Source: Paracoccaceae bacterium
GTDB taxonomy: Bacteria > Pseudomonadota > Alphaproteobacteria > Rhodobacterales > Rhodobacteraceae
DNA length: 58,241 nt
Assembly (NCBI GenBank): GCA_028097405.1
Contig: JAOHEK010000020.1
Location: 1-58,241, forward strand
Reading direction: 5' to 3'
The translations under genes were made by a program, and so were the position numbers. The notes beneath the pieces are model-generated. The model saw nothing but the letters and a program-made list of their open reading frames with translations, was not told the DNA's origin and made no database searches. Numbering within the stretch: the first letter of the stretch is position 1; each line of letters starts with the position of its first letter. This document shows, piece after piece, positions 17,681-26,055 of this stretch.

Positions 17681-18610
17681 TCATCTGTTTCCGGCAAGAT
17701 CACTCAAATCCTTGGCGATTTTTGCGGCCAAGTGGGCGTTGTTCAGCACAAGGCCTATGTTTGAGGCAAGCGAACGCCCCTCTGTCAGTTCAAAAATGCG
17801 TTGTAACAGAAACGGGGTCATCGCGGGGCCGTCGATGTCTGGTGTGGCTTCAGCTTCGTCAATGGCTTGCGCGATGATCGGGGTCATCTCGTCGGTTGGG
17901 ATTTCGTCCTTGTGCGGAATAGGATTTGCGATCAGGTGCCCGCCCTTCAAACCGAGAGTGGCGCGCATTTGAATGGCTTCGGCGATCTCTAGTGTTGTAT
18001 TTGCGGTTGAGGGTGATCGTTCGGTCGATTGCCGAGACCAGAACGCGGGAAAATCCGTTTGACCAAAGGTGGTGACCGGCACGCCAAGGCTTTCGAGCAC
18101 CTCCAGCGTTTTTGGGATGTCGAGGATCGCCTTGGCCCCGGCGCAGACGACCGCAACGGGTGTCTCGGCCAGTTCATAAAGATCGGCTGAAATGTCAAAG
18201 CTTAGCTCTGCACCGCGATGGACACCCCCGATGCCGCCGGTGGCAAAGACCTTGATCCCGGCCAGATGGGCTAAGATCATCGTCGCGGCCACCGTCGTTG
18301 CGCCATCGCCTTTGCGCGCCAGACAGGCCGCAAGGTTGGTTCGTGAGAGCTTTTCGATCTGTGCATTGGGATCGCCAAGCCGCGCGAGTGCTGCGTCCGA
18401 CAAACCGATAGTAGCGCGCCCCTGCAACACGGCGATGGTTGCCGGTGTCGCCCCTGTCGCGCGAACGGCTGCTTCGACTTTGCGTGCGGTTTCGATATTC
18501 TGAGGATAGGGCATCCCATGCGAGATGATCGTGGATTCCAGCGCGACCACCGGTTGGTTGTTGGCAAGCGCCTCGGCGACGTCTGGGGCAATATCAAGGG
18601 GGGGGGTCAT
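17681..18610 (-). CDS. psuG: pseudouridine-5'-phosphate glycosidase
   Basis: A 309-residue enzyme that cleaves pseudouridine 5'-phosphate to uracil and ribose 5-phosphate. The family N-terminal signature 'VALESTIISHGMPYPQN' is present, followed by 'VFATGGIGGVHRGAE', 'VVCAGAKAILDIPKTLE' and the C-terminal 'ANIALVxxNA'-like region (here 'SNIGLVLNNAHLAAKIA'). It overlaps the sugar-kinase gene by 4 bp (ATGA), and together they form the two-step pseudouridine catabolic module (kinase then glycosidase). Confidence 0.93.
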   Translation of the reverse strand: MTPPLDIAPDVAEALANNQPVVALESTIISHGMPYPQNIETARKVEAAVRATGATPATIAVLQGRATIGLSDAALARLGDPNAQIEKLSRTNLAACLARKGDGATTVAATMILAHLAGIKVFATGGIGGVHRGAELSFDISADLYELAETPVAVVCAGAKAILDIPKTLEVLESLGVPVTTFGQTDFPAFWSRQSTERSPSTANTTLEIAEAIQMRATLGLKGGHLIANPIPHKDEIPTDEMTPIIAQAIDEAEATPDIDGPAMTPFLLQRIFELTEGRSLASNIGLVLNNAHLAAKIAKDLSDLAGNR

Positions 18611-19509
18611 AAGGGAACGTCTCCTGAAACGTAATCGGCGGCGGCCCGCAAGGCTTCGGTTAGCGCAGTTTTGGCGTCTGCCCCTTTGACGTCGGCGGCA
18701 ATATGAGCGGCCATAAAGGTATCACCGGCGCCGGTGACGCGGGTGACATGCACTTGGGGTGGCGCGGCTGTCAGAATGCCTTCGGGGCCTGCATAAGCGG
18801 CTGTGTCGCGGCCATTTGTCACAAGAACCCGCGCGGCACCGCGATCCAGCAGTGCTTTTGCGCCCATGGGTGCGTCGTCAAATCGGGTCTGGCAGAGCAA
18901 TCTGGCTTCCTCGAGGTTCACGTAGAACGTCGCGTTCGGTAGGCCGAGCAAGGGCAACAACCGTTCGGCTTTTCCGGGCGAAGCCGGTGCGACACAAAGG
19001 TTTGCTTTGGCGAAAGCCGGGCTTTGAGCAATCTCGGCCAGAAGCGCCTCTGTCAGGTTACCGTCAAGTGCGATGGCACCGGAATAGGGCGCGGCGGTTG
19101 ATCCCAAGCGTCCATCGCTTAGGGGGCCGAGAATTTTGTCGCCCGCAGCCTCAAGCGAATGTGCATCGGCAATGGCAGCGATCAACCCGTTCGCCGCTTC
19201 AATCGCCATGTAGCGGTCGGTCGGCAGATCTGGCGAGCGATAGATATGATCTGTTATCAATCCCATACGATTTGTGACCGCAATCAGATCTCGGCCTTCT
19301 TCGTCTTCGCCCACAGCGGACAATAAAATGGGGTGCATGCCGAACCTTCTGAGCGTCATCGCCACGTTCAGCGCCACGCCACCGGGGTGGCGTGTGATGT
19401 GTCCGGGCACATCCGAACCTGCGCGCATGGACGCAGTTGAGCGGCCGATGATGTCCCAGAGAACGGACCCAATACAGAGAATTTCGTCAGGAGCAGTCAT
19501 GGTTTTCAT
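18607..19509 (-). CDS. psuK: PfkB-family kinase, probable pseudouridine kinase
   Basis: About 300 residues, ribokinase/PfkB fold: 'ILCIGSVLWDIIG', 'HPGGVALNVAMTLRRFG' and the C-terminal catalytic signature 'VTGAGDTFMAAH'. Coupling to psuG makes phosphorylation of pseudouridine the likely role; the sequence alone would allow another nucleoside or sugar. The frame is open upstream to 19782, but that part is low-complexity Pro/Lys-rich and overlaps an intergenic palindromic repeat, so ATG 19509 (or ATG 19500, MTAPDEIL) is preferred. No clear ribosome binding site precedes either. Confidence 0.85.
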   Translation of the reverse strand: MKTMTAPDEILCIGSVLWDIIGRSTASMRAGSDVPGHITRHPGGVALNVAMTLRRFGMHPILLSAVGEDEEGRDLIAVTNRMGLITDHIYRSPDLPTDRYMAIEAANGLIAAIADAHSLEAAGDKILGPLSDGRLGSTAAPYSGAIALDGNLTEALLAEIAQSPAFAKANLCVAPASPGKAERLLPLLGLPNATFYVNLEEARLLCQTRFDDAPMGAKALLDRGAARVLVTNGRDTAAYAGPEGILTAAPPQVHVTRVTGAGDTFMAAHIAADVKGADAKTALTEALRAAADYVSGDVPL

Positions 19510-19609
19510 GTGGCGGGTTTGTTGAGGCTTTGCAAGTTTCGGCGTCGCTGGCGGCGTGTTTTCAGACGTGATCGCATTGAGCGCGCTTTCGCGCGCGCAC
19601 TTTTGTTTA

Positions 19610-19624
19610 GGGGGCTCTGCCCCC
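19610..19624. repeat. GC-rich intergenic palindrome
   Basis: GGGGGC-TCT-GCCCCC, preceded by GCGCGCTTTCGCGCGCGC (19581-19598) and followed by GGCCCCCCG. A similar palindrome (CGAGGGGGC-AAA-GCCCCCTCG) lies at 44278-44298 and an imperfect one near 30828. It belongs to a class of intergenic GC palindromes frequent in this family of bacteria and may serve as a terminator for the converging or adjacent genes. Confidence 0.5.
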
Positions 19625-19654
19625 GGCCCCCCGAAGTGTTTTGGACAGAAGAAC

Positions 19655-20272
19655 TCACAAGGTTGTTTTAGTGGACTTGCGCCAAGCGGCCCAGGCTTCG
19701 GGTGTGTCGAGGTCTTGGGTGGCGCGATTGCCGGGGAGTGCAATTTGAACGCATGTCTCAGAGGTGAGAAGCCGGGCAGCACCTTTGTCGCCAGTCAGGG
19801 TTTTGAAGGATGTCAGCATCTTGGTTGGAAAGATCACTGGATGGCCCGGCAGGTTGTCGGTGGTGGTGGCGCGGATCGCGGTTCCACCCGATGATTTGAA
19901 CGCATTGTTAAGGTAAGTCAGGTCCTTCGTGTCGATGTCCGGCATGTCGGGCAGTAGGATCATCATGCCTGTGTGTTCGTCTTTGTCGCTTTGGATGATC
20001 TTGAGCGCCGCTTTAGCACCGATGCGTAAGCTGGCGGACATTCCTTCGTGGGCGTTTGGGACGTTCAGGATCGTGACATCAAGGCCTTCGAGCACTTTTC
20101 GTCTTAGGCGATTGTCTGGATCTATCCCGACGCACACCGGGCCAAGCCCGGCGGCAAGGGTTGTGAGCGCCGTGCGCCTTAGGATCGCTGTTCCGTCGAT
20201 GGTTTCTAAAAGTTTGTCGCGGCCCGCCATGCGCGAGGATTGACCGGCGGCAGGGATGAATGTGACGATCAC
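19655..20272 (-). CDS. MocA/MobA-like molybdenum cofactor nucleotidyltransferase
   Basis: A 205-residue NTP-transferase-3 domain protein. The nucleotide-binding motif is 'FIPAAGQSSRMAGRDKLL', followed by 'MMILLPDMPDIDTKDL' (metal-binding Asp region) and 'TTTDNLPGHPVIFPTKML'. Members cytidylylate or guanylylate molybdopterin. The start is GTG 20272, overlapping the livM stop by 4 bp (GTGA), so it is the last gene of the liv transcript. This location is odd; in relatives this domain is often fused to, or next to, the molybdopterin-binding protein that here sits at 6474-7466. Confidence 0.82.
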   Translation of the reverse strand: MIVTFIPAAGQSSRMAGRDKLLETIDGTAILRRTALTTLAAGLGPVCVGIDPDNRLRRKVLEGLDVTILNVPNAHEGMSASLRIGAKAALKIIQSDKDEHTGMMILLPDMPDIDTKDLTYLNNAFKSSGGTAIRATTTDNLPGHPVIFPTKMLTSFKTLTGDKGAARLLTSETCVQIALPGNRATQDLDTPEAWAAWRKSTKTTL

Positions 20273-21573
20273 CGTTCGGGGATCAGCCCGCGTGGACTGA
20301 AGCGCAAGACAAGAAGCAGGATCAGGCCCATGGTCAAAAGCCGCATGTGGGCGGCGCTGTCCAACAAGTGGTCTTTTAACCAGTATCCATCTGACATGCC
20401 TGCTGTGATGGTTTGGATCAGTATCAGCCCGAAGGGTTCGACCATAACCCAGAGGTACCAGATCAGGAAGCCGCCCAGAACGGCTCCGAAGTTGTTGCCC
20501 GACCCGCCGACGATGACCATGACCCAGACAAGGAAGGTAAAGCGCAGGGGTTGATAGCTGGAAGGTGTTAATTGTCCGTCGAGGGTTGTCATCATGGCAC
20601 CTGCCAAGCCGCAAACGGCTGAACCGAGGATGAAGATTTGGAGGTGGCGCGCGGTGACGTTCTTGCCCATGGCTTCGGCTGCGACCTCGTTGTCGCGGAT
20701 CGCGCGCATCATTCGGCCCCATGGTGAAGACAGGGCGGCTTGCGACAACCAGAGCAGCAAAATGAGGACGGTCAGGAACAGCCCTGCATAGGCGAGTTTC
20801 ACTGTGATGGATGAGGCGATAACCGGGTCAAAGCCCCATGAGGTGGTGCGCTCGACGAAAGTTTCAGATTTTTGCAGGTCGATCTCGTATGGCACCGGGC
20901 GCGGGATGCCGATCACGTTTTTTACACCGCGCGACAGCCAGTCTTCGTTTTTCAGCACCGCAATGATGATTTCCGAAATGCCAAGTGTTGCGATGGCCAG
21001 ATAATCCGAACGAAGGCCAAGGGCTGTTTTGCCGACCAGCCAAGCAGCCCCTGCTGCCAGCACCGCACCCACGGGCCAAGACAAGATCACCGGAAGGCCC
21101 AAGCCGCCTAGGTAACCAAGGTTAGCGGGGTTAACGGCTTCGATGGCTTCTACGGCGGGGTCGAAGACTGCGCGGAAGATGAAGAAGCCTGCGACCAGCA
21201 CCACAATTAGGGCGAACGCACGTATTGCGCCTTTTTCCATACGTTTCCAAAGCTGTGTGGCCGCCACAAGTGTGGCGATGCCGATTAGCAGCGCGAAGAT
21301 CACCCGCAAGCCACCGGCGGCCCAAGCGTCGTTCACGGGGGGCATTGAAACAATGACTGCACCGAGGCCGCCCAGTGCCACAAATCCCATGACGCCGATG
21401 TTGAACAGGCCAGCATAGCCCCATTGCATATTCACGCCCAAGGCCATGATCGCCGAAATCAGCCCCATGTTGAAGATGCCAAGGGCCACGTTCCAGCTTT
21501 GAAAAAAGCCGGTGGCACCGATCAGCGCGAAAACGATGAAGAACAGGAATATGTCGCGGGATGTCAGAGTCAT
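20269..21573 (-). CDS. livM: branched-chain amino acid ABC transporter permease LivM
   Basis: A 434-residue inner-membrane permease with many hydrophobic segments. Family features include 'NMQWGYAGLFNIGVMGFVA', 'LRSDYLAIATLGISEII', 'AIRDNEVAAEAMGKN' (the EAA-type loop) and 'VWVMVIVGGSGNNFGAVLGG'. It overlaps livH by 4 bp (ATGA) and the MocA-like gene by 4 bp. It is longer than enteric LivM because of an extra segment at about residues 90-160. Confidence 0.95.
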   Translation of the reverse strand: MTLTSRDIFLFFIVFALIGATGFFQSWNVALGIFNMGLISAIMALGVNMQWGYAGLFNIGVMGFVALGGLGAVIVSMPPVNDAWAAGGLRVIFALLIGIATLVAATQLWKRMEKGAIRAFALIVVLVAGFFIFRAVFDPAVEAIEAVNPANLGYLGGLGLPVILSWPVGAVLAAGAAWLVGKTALGLRSDYLAIATLGISEIIIAVLKNEDWLSRGVKNVIGIPRPVPYEIDLQKSETFVERTTSWGFDPVIASSITVKLAYAGLFLTVLILLLWLSQAALSSPWGRMMRAIRDNEVAAEAMGKNVTARHLQIFILGSAVCGLAGAMMTTLDGQLTPSSYQPLRFTFLVWVMVIVGGSGNNFGAVLGGFLIWYLWVMVEPFGLILIQTITAGMSDGYWLKDHLLDSAAHMRLLTMGLILLLVLRFSPRGLIPER

Positions 21574-22577
21574 AAGGCTTTCCCTCGGAATAGGCCTGTC
21601 GGTCGGAACAGAAGGACGATGATCAGAATCGAAAAGCTGACCGCGAATTTATAGTCGGTCGACAAAAGCTGGATCAGCCCGTCAGGTTCCCAAGCCGGGA
21701 AGACGTAGCCGGCGACTTTCTTGAAGGCGTAAGTGATCAGGACCTCTGAAAAGGCGATTACGAAGCCACCTGCGATTGCCCCTATCGGGCTGCCAAGGCC
21801 GCCAACGATGGCGGCGGCAAAGATTGGCAGAAGCAGCTGGAAATAGGTGAAGGGTTTGAAGCTTTTATCCAGCCCGTAAAGCACACCTGCGATTGTGGCG
21901 AGGCCAGCGACGATGATCCATGTGATCATGACGACGCGTTCGGGATTGATGCCGGAGAGTAACGCCAAGTCTTCGTTGTCGGAAAAGGCGCGCATCGACT
22001 TGCCGGTGCGGGTTTTGTTGAGGAACCAAAACAGAAATGCGACCACGATAATCGCGACGACGACTGTCAGAGCAGCGGTGGATTTGATGGCGAGACCTTC
22101 GTCGAGGCCGGTCATTTCCTTAAACTCGCGGGCTGTGATGATAAAGCGCTCGCCATCTGCGAAGCGCTGGTCATCGACACCGATGATAAAGCGGACAAGG
22201 CCGTTCATGACGAACATGACACCCATCGAGATGATCACCAAGATCACCGGTTTGGCCTTTTGTTCGCGGTAGAATCTATAGACTGATTTGTCGATCAAAA
22301 GGACAAGAAGCGCCGTCGCGGCGATACCGACGGGTAAGGCCAGAAGCGCTGTGGGCAACGGGCCAAATGAGACGCCCATAGATTGAAGCCACCATGTGAA
22401 CAGGATCGTCGACATGGCTCCGAAGGCCATCGTGTCGCCGTGGGCGAAGTTTGAAAACCGTAGGATGCCATAGATCAGCGTGACCCCAAGTGCGCCAAGC
22501 GCCAGTTGGCTGCCGTAGGCCAGCCCGGGCACGATCACGAAATTGGCGAGGGCCACGAGGGCGTTCAAGAGGTCCAT
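21570..22577 (-). CDS. livH: branched-chain amino acid ABC transporter permease LivH
   Basis: A 335-residue permease partner of LivM. Features: 'GSQLALGALGVTLIYGILRFSNFAHGD' (split here by function: N-terminal helix and the conserved NFAHG), 'MRAFSDNEDLALLSGINPER' as EAA-like loop and 'FQLLLPIFAAAIVGGLGSPI'. At least eight hydrophobic segments. Start ATG 22577; the upstream gene ends 40 bp earlier. Confidence 0.95.
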   Translation of the reverse strand: MDLLNALVALANFVIVPGLAYGSQLALGALGVTLIYGILRFSNFAHGDTMAFGAMSTILFTWWLQSMGVSFGPLPTALLALPVGIAATALLVLLIDKSVYRFYREQKAKPVILVIISMGVMFVMNGLVRFIIGVDDQRFADGERFIITAREFKEMTGLDEGLAIKSTAALTVVVAIIVVAFLFWFLNKTRTGKSMRAFSDNEDLALLSGINPERVVMITWIIVAGLATIAGVLYGLDKSFKPFTYFQLLLPIFAAAIVGGLGSPIGAIAGGFVIAFSEVLITYAFKKVAGYVFPAWEPDGLIQLLSTDYKFAVSFSILIIVLLFRPTGLFRGKAL

Positions 22578-22617
22578 TTGGGTCTCACTTGGGTGTTACG
22601 GTGCGGGTGTTTGGACG

Positions 22618-23019
22618 TCATTCAGCAAGCCACTTGTCAATGTAGGGTGTGGCCCCTTGGCAGATGCCAAAGAGCGTTTCATCGATGCCAGTTCCGCCAA
22701 GACGTATGTTCAACGCGGCCTGTCCGTCTTGACCAAAGCCAAGCGCGTAAATCAGATTATCGGCGCTTTTGGCGGTCAATGCGATATCGCGGGCTTTTGT
22801 GCCAAGATTGGGCTGTGCGGTGGCGGGCATTGCGTCACGAGTGCCGACACGCATGTTCAGGCGATAAAGTCCCGGCAAATCGCGCAAAGATGGCGTTGGG
22901 CGTAAGGCCACGTCCAGGACGGCGCGGCTTCCGTCTTTGGCTGCGAAGGTGCAGGTTATGTCGCCCGGTTGTCCCAATGTCGTTCCCAGTGTCAGTGCCA
23001 GCAGTGCTGCGTTTATCAT
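22618..23019 (-). CDS. unknown exported protein inside the liv operon
   Basis: A 133-residue protein I do not recognise. The first about 15 residues (MINAALLALTLGTTL) look like a short signal or membrane segment. Two Cys residues (in 'DITCTF' and 'FGICQGA') could form a disulfide in the periplasm. The rest is predicted mixed alpha/beta. It lies between livF and livH on the same strand with short gaps (94 and 40 bp), so it is probably co-expressed with the transporter. It might assist periplasmic capture, but that is a guess. Confidence 0.65.
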   Translation of the reverse strand: MINAALLALTLGTTLGQPGDITCTFAAKDGSRAVLDVALRPTPSLRDLPGLYRLNMRVGTRDAMPATAQPNLGTKARDIALTAKSADNLIYALGFGQDGQAALNIRLGGTGIDETLFGICQGATPYIDKWLAE

Positions 23020-23113
23020 GTCGGTCTAGCCCCCATTTGATCATACGATCGTGCGAGAACCTTCTGATATCGCGTCCGAGTCCATCTATGCGCCGGGCTT
23101 CGCCCGATCGTGT

Positions 23114-23827
23114 TTATCCACCCAAGAACGAGCGGCGTACTTCGGGATCGGCCAACAGAGCTTTGCCGGTGTCCGTAAAGGCATTCCGCCCCTGAACCAG
23201 CACATAGCCCTTGTCTGCGATCTCTAACGCTTGCCGCGCGTTCTGTTCTACCATTAGGATCGAAATGCCGGTTCGGGCAACTTCGATGATCCTGTCGAAA
23301 AGTTCGTCCATCACAATCGGACTGACGCCCGCTGTCGGTTCGTCCAACATCAGCACCTTTGGTTGGGTCATCAGTGCGCGACCTACGGCAACCTGTTGGC
23401 GTTGTCCGCCCGAAAGCTCGCCAGCGGCTTGGCGGCGTTTGTCTTTCAGAATGGGGAACAGGGTATAGACCTGCTCCATCGTGACGTTGATATCGTCGCG
23501 GCGCAGGAACGCGCCCATTTCAAGGTTCTCTTCCACCGTCAGTGACGTGAAGATGTTAGAGGTTTGCGGTACAAATGCCATGCCTTTGGCAACGCGATCC
23601 TGCGGACTTAGGTGTGTGATGTCTTCGCCTGCGAGCCGTACCGCGCCCGTGTGGACGTTGAGCATCCCAAAGACAGCTTTCATGGCCGTCGATTTTCCAG
23701 CGCCATTGGGGCCGACGATCACGGCGATCTGGCCTTCGTCTACGGCGATGGTGCAATCATGCAGGATGTCCGCTCCGCGCCCGTAGCCACCTGTCATGGC
23801 GTCACCAATGAGGTAGGGGGCGGTCAT
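23114..23827 (-). CDS. livF: branched-chain amino acid ABC transporter ATPase LivF
   Basis: A 237-residue ABC ATPase. Walker A 'VGPNGAGKST', signature 'GELSGGQRQQVAVGRALM', Walker B 'VLMLDEPTAGVSP' and switch His in 'MVEQNARQAL' region (Gln replaces the usual His, normal for LivF). ATG 23827 overlaps the livG stop by 4 bp; the frame is open further upstream inside livG but only as an out-of-phase shadow. Confidence 0.95.
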   Translation of the reverse strand: MTAPYLIGDAMTGGYGRGADILHDCTIAVDEGQIAVIVGPNGAGKSTAMKAVFGMLNVHTGAVRLAGEDITHLSPQDRVAKGMAFVPQTSNIFTSLTVEENLEMGAFLRRDDINVTMEQVYTLFPILKDKRRQAAGELSGGQRQQVAVGRALMTQPKVLMLDEPTAGVSPIVMDELFDRIIEVARTGISILMVEQNARQALEIADKGYVLVQGRNAFTDTGKALLADPEVRRSFLGG

Positions 23828-24606
23828 GCTTCGGCCTTCACTTTGTTCTTCAATCCGGTGCCCAGATAGGCCTCGATCACGGCCTCGTTGGCTTTGATCT
23901 GATCCAGTGTGCCTTCGGCCAGCACTTTGCCCTCGGCCATGCAGATGACGGGGTCGCAAAGGCGACCGATGAAATCCATGTCGTGCTCGATGACGACGAA
24001 AGTATAGCCGCGTTCTTTGTTCAGTCGGATGATCGCGTCGCCGATGGTGTTCAGCAGGGTGCGGTTCACGCCTGCGCCGACCTCGTCCAAAAAGACGATG
24101 CGCGCATCGACCATCATGGTACGGCCCAGTTCCAACAGCTTTTTCTGACCGCCAGACAGGTTGCCCGCCTTTTCGTCCTTAAGATGCGACACCGTCAGGA
24201 AATCCAGCACCTCGTCGGCCTTTTGCAAAAGTGCGGCTTCGTCTTCAGCGATTTGTTTGCGCTTGGTCCAGGTGTTCCAGATTGTTTCGCCCTGCTGGCC
24301 GCCGGGGACCATCATCAGGTTTTCGCGAACCGTCATGGACGAGAATTCGTGTGCGATTTGAAAGGTGCGAAGAAGACCCTTATGAAACAAGTCATGGGGC
24401 GGCAGACCTGTGATGTCTTCGCCGTCCATGAAAACGCGTCCCGTTGTGGGGGGTAAGTTCCCAGCAATCACGTTGAAAAGCGTGGTTTTTCCGGCACCAT
24501 TCGGGCCTATCAAGCCGGTGATCGTACCGGGCTCGATCTCAAGCGAGGCGCCATCGACGGCGTGAAAGCCCCCGAAGTGTTTGTGAAGACCCTCAACTCG
24601 GATCAT
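23824..24606 (-). CDS. livG: branched-chain amino acid ABC transporter ATPase LivG
   Basis: A 260-residue ABC ATPase. Walker A 'IGPNGAGKTT', signature 'GNLSGGQKKLLELGRTMM', Walker B 'IVFLDEVGAGVN' and switch His 'VVIEHDMDFI'. The Walker B tail reads DEVGAG rather than the common DEPxAG. It begins at ATG 24606 and overlaps livF by 4 bp. A GC hairpin lies between livK and this gene. Confidence 0.95.
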   Translation of the reverse strand: MIRVEGLHKHFGGFHAVDGASLEIEPGTITGLIGPNGAGKTTLFNVIAGNLPPTTGRVFMDGEDITGLPPHDLFHKGLLRTFQIAHEFSSMTVRENLMMVPGGQQGETIWNTWTKRKQIAEDEAALLQKADEVLDFLTVSHLKDEKAGNLSGGQKKLLELGRTMMVDARIVFLDEVGAGVNRTLLNTIGDAIIRLNKERGYTFVVIEHDMDFIGRLCDPVICMAEGKVLAEGTLDQIKANEAVIEAYLGTGLKNKVKAEA

Positions 24607-24628
24607 GTCCCGCCCCTTTTATGGCAAT

Positions 24629-24653
24629 GCGGCCCGGGGGTTGCCCGGGCCGC
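24629..24653 (-). promoter_or_regulatory. intercistronic GC stem-loop between livK and livG
   Basis: A perfect 10-bp stem GCGGCCCGGG / CCCGGGCCGC with a 5-nt loop, 17 bp after the livK stop. It has no T tract on the minus strand. Such hairpins stabilise the 3' end of the upstream mRNA or cause partial termination, so the binding protein is made in excess over the membrane components. Confidence 0.6.
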
Positions 24654-24669
24654 TTGCATGTCTTTGGTC

Positions 24670-25872
24670 TTATTTGCGACCCGCGGTGACTTCTTCACCG
24701 TTTTCAAATCCGACGACGCGGTAGCTGCCTGCCGCTTCGCCCGGTCCGATCAGTTCGACGCCAGAGGCTCCGACATAATCGATGTCGCCGCCATTCGCGA
24801 GGATTTCCAAGCCTTTGGCCAGTTCACCGGCGTTGATCTTTTCACCGGGTGCGTTGGCGACTTCCATGATCTTGGATTTGTAGTCGCCGGGCTCGGCTGA
24901 TTCAGCGGCCTGCATGGCCAGCATGATCAAAGCGGCTGCATCGTAGCTTTCAGGTGCGAACGGTGATGTGGCTTCGAACTTGCCATCCACCAAAGCGGTA
25001 AATGCCGCAGCCAGTTCGTCTGATGGAGCTGGGTGCTGACCCGAAGACCCATCGATTTCCGCACCGAAGTTTTCAACCAGTGCTGTGCCGATCATACCGT
25101 CGGGGAAGTGGAACAGATCGAACGCGCCTGTATCCAGAGCCGAGCGCACGATGCCCGAACCGCCTTGGTCAACATAACCTGCAACGACAAGGCGTTGGCC
25201 GCCGGCCGACGCTAGTGCACCGATTTCAGCCGAATAGTCGGCCTTGCCGTCTTCATGTGCCGCGTTGATCGTGATCTTGCCACCAGCGGCTTCGTAGGCC
25301 TCTTGGAAGCTGTCAGCCAGACCTTTGCCGTAGTCGTTGTTGGTGTATGTGACTGCGACTTCGTTGACGCCTTCTTCCAACAGAACTTCGGTCATTACGA
25401 CGCCCTGGCGTGCGTCCGATGGTGCTGTGCGGAAGAACAGACCTTCATCTTCGTTGTTGGCGTGGCTAAGGCCGGGCGAGGTGGCCGAGGGTGACACCAT
25501 AACCATGCCGTTTGGTACGGCAACATTGGTCAGCGCGGCACCGGTTACACCAGAGCAATCGCCGCCGACAAGGCCTTTGACGCCATCGGATGTGATCAGA
25601 CGTTCAGCAGCAGCCGTAGCAGCAGCGGCGTCAGTGCAGGTTGTATCACCGCGCACCGACGATACTGCAGCGCCGCCTAAAAGCGCGCCGCTGTCGTTTA
25701 CTTCGGCAATCGCCATTTCAGCGGCGGGTCCCATGTTGGCGACCAAAGATTCGATCGGGCCTGTGAAGCCCAGAAATACGCCGATTTTGATTTCAGAATG
25801 GCCGTCAGCCAGCGCGGCATTTGAAACAAGCGCCATGGCTGCAGAGGCCAAAAGTAGTTTTTTCATTTTCAT
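24670..25872 (-). CDS. livK: branched-chain amino acid ABC transporter substrate-binding protein LivK
   Basis: A 400-residue periplasmic binding protein with a signal peptide (KKLLLASAAMALVSNAALA, cut before DGHSE). It begins with 'IKIGVFLGFTGPIESLVANM' and belongs to the type I LIV-binding fold. Two Cys residues ('TTCTDA', 'GGDCSG') probably form a disulfide. It is the first gene of the liv unit. The ligand could be an amino acid or another small amide; sequence alone does not decide. Confidence 0.93.
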   Translation of the reverse strand: MKMKKLLLASAAMALVSNAALADGHSEIKIGVFLGFTGPIESLVANMGPAAEMAIAEVNDSGALLGGAAVSSVRGDTTCTDAAAATAAAERLITSDGVKGLVGGDCSGVTGAALTNVAVPNGMVMVSPSATSPGLSHANNEDEGLFFRTAPSDARQGVVMTEVLLEEGVNEVAVTYTNNDYGKGLADSFQEAYEAAGGKITINAAHEDGKADYSAEIGALASAGGQRLVVAGYVDQGGSGIVRSALDTGAFDLFHFPDGMIGTALVENFGAEIDGSSGQHPAPSDELAAAFTALVDGKFEATSPFAPESYDAAALIMLAMQAAESAEPGDYKSKIMEVANAPGEKINAGELAKGLEILANGGDIDYVGASGVELIGPGEAAGSYRVVGFENGEEVTAGRK

Positions 25873-26055
25873 ACACTCCCTGTGGACTTGGGTGTCCTGC
25901 CGGGAAGCTTAGAGCGCTGGAAACCGAAAGAAAAGGGCAGTGAAGTGATTGTTTTGCCGAGAAAAACAGCGTTTCCACAATTGAACCGCTCAGTATGCTT
26001 GCAATGTGAGAAAACCGCCATTGTTAAACAGATTCGGGCGAATTCGGCTTTTGGT

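Noticed and set aside
19510-19782. Long N terminus for the PfkB kinase
   Set aside because: The region is Pro/Lys-rich, overlaps a GC palindrome and the adjacent gene's end, and lacks kinase homology.
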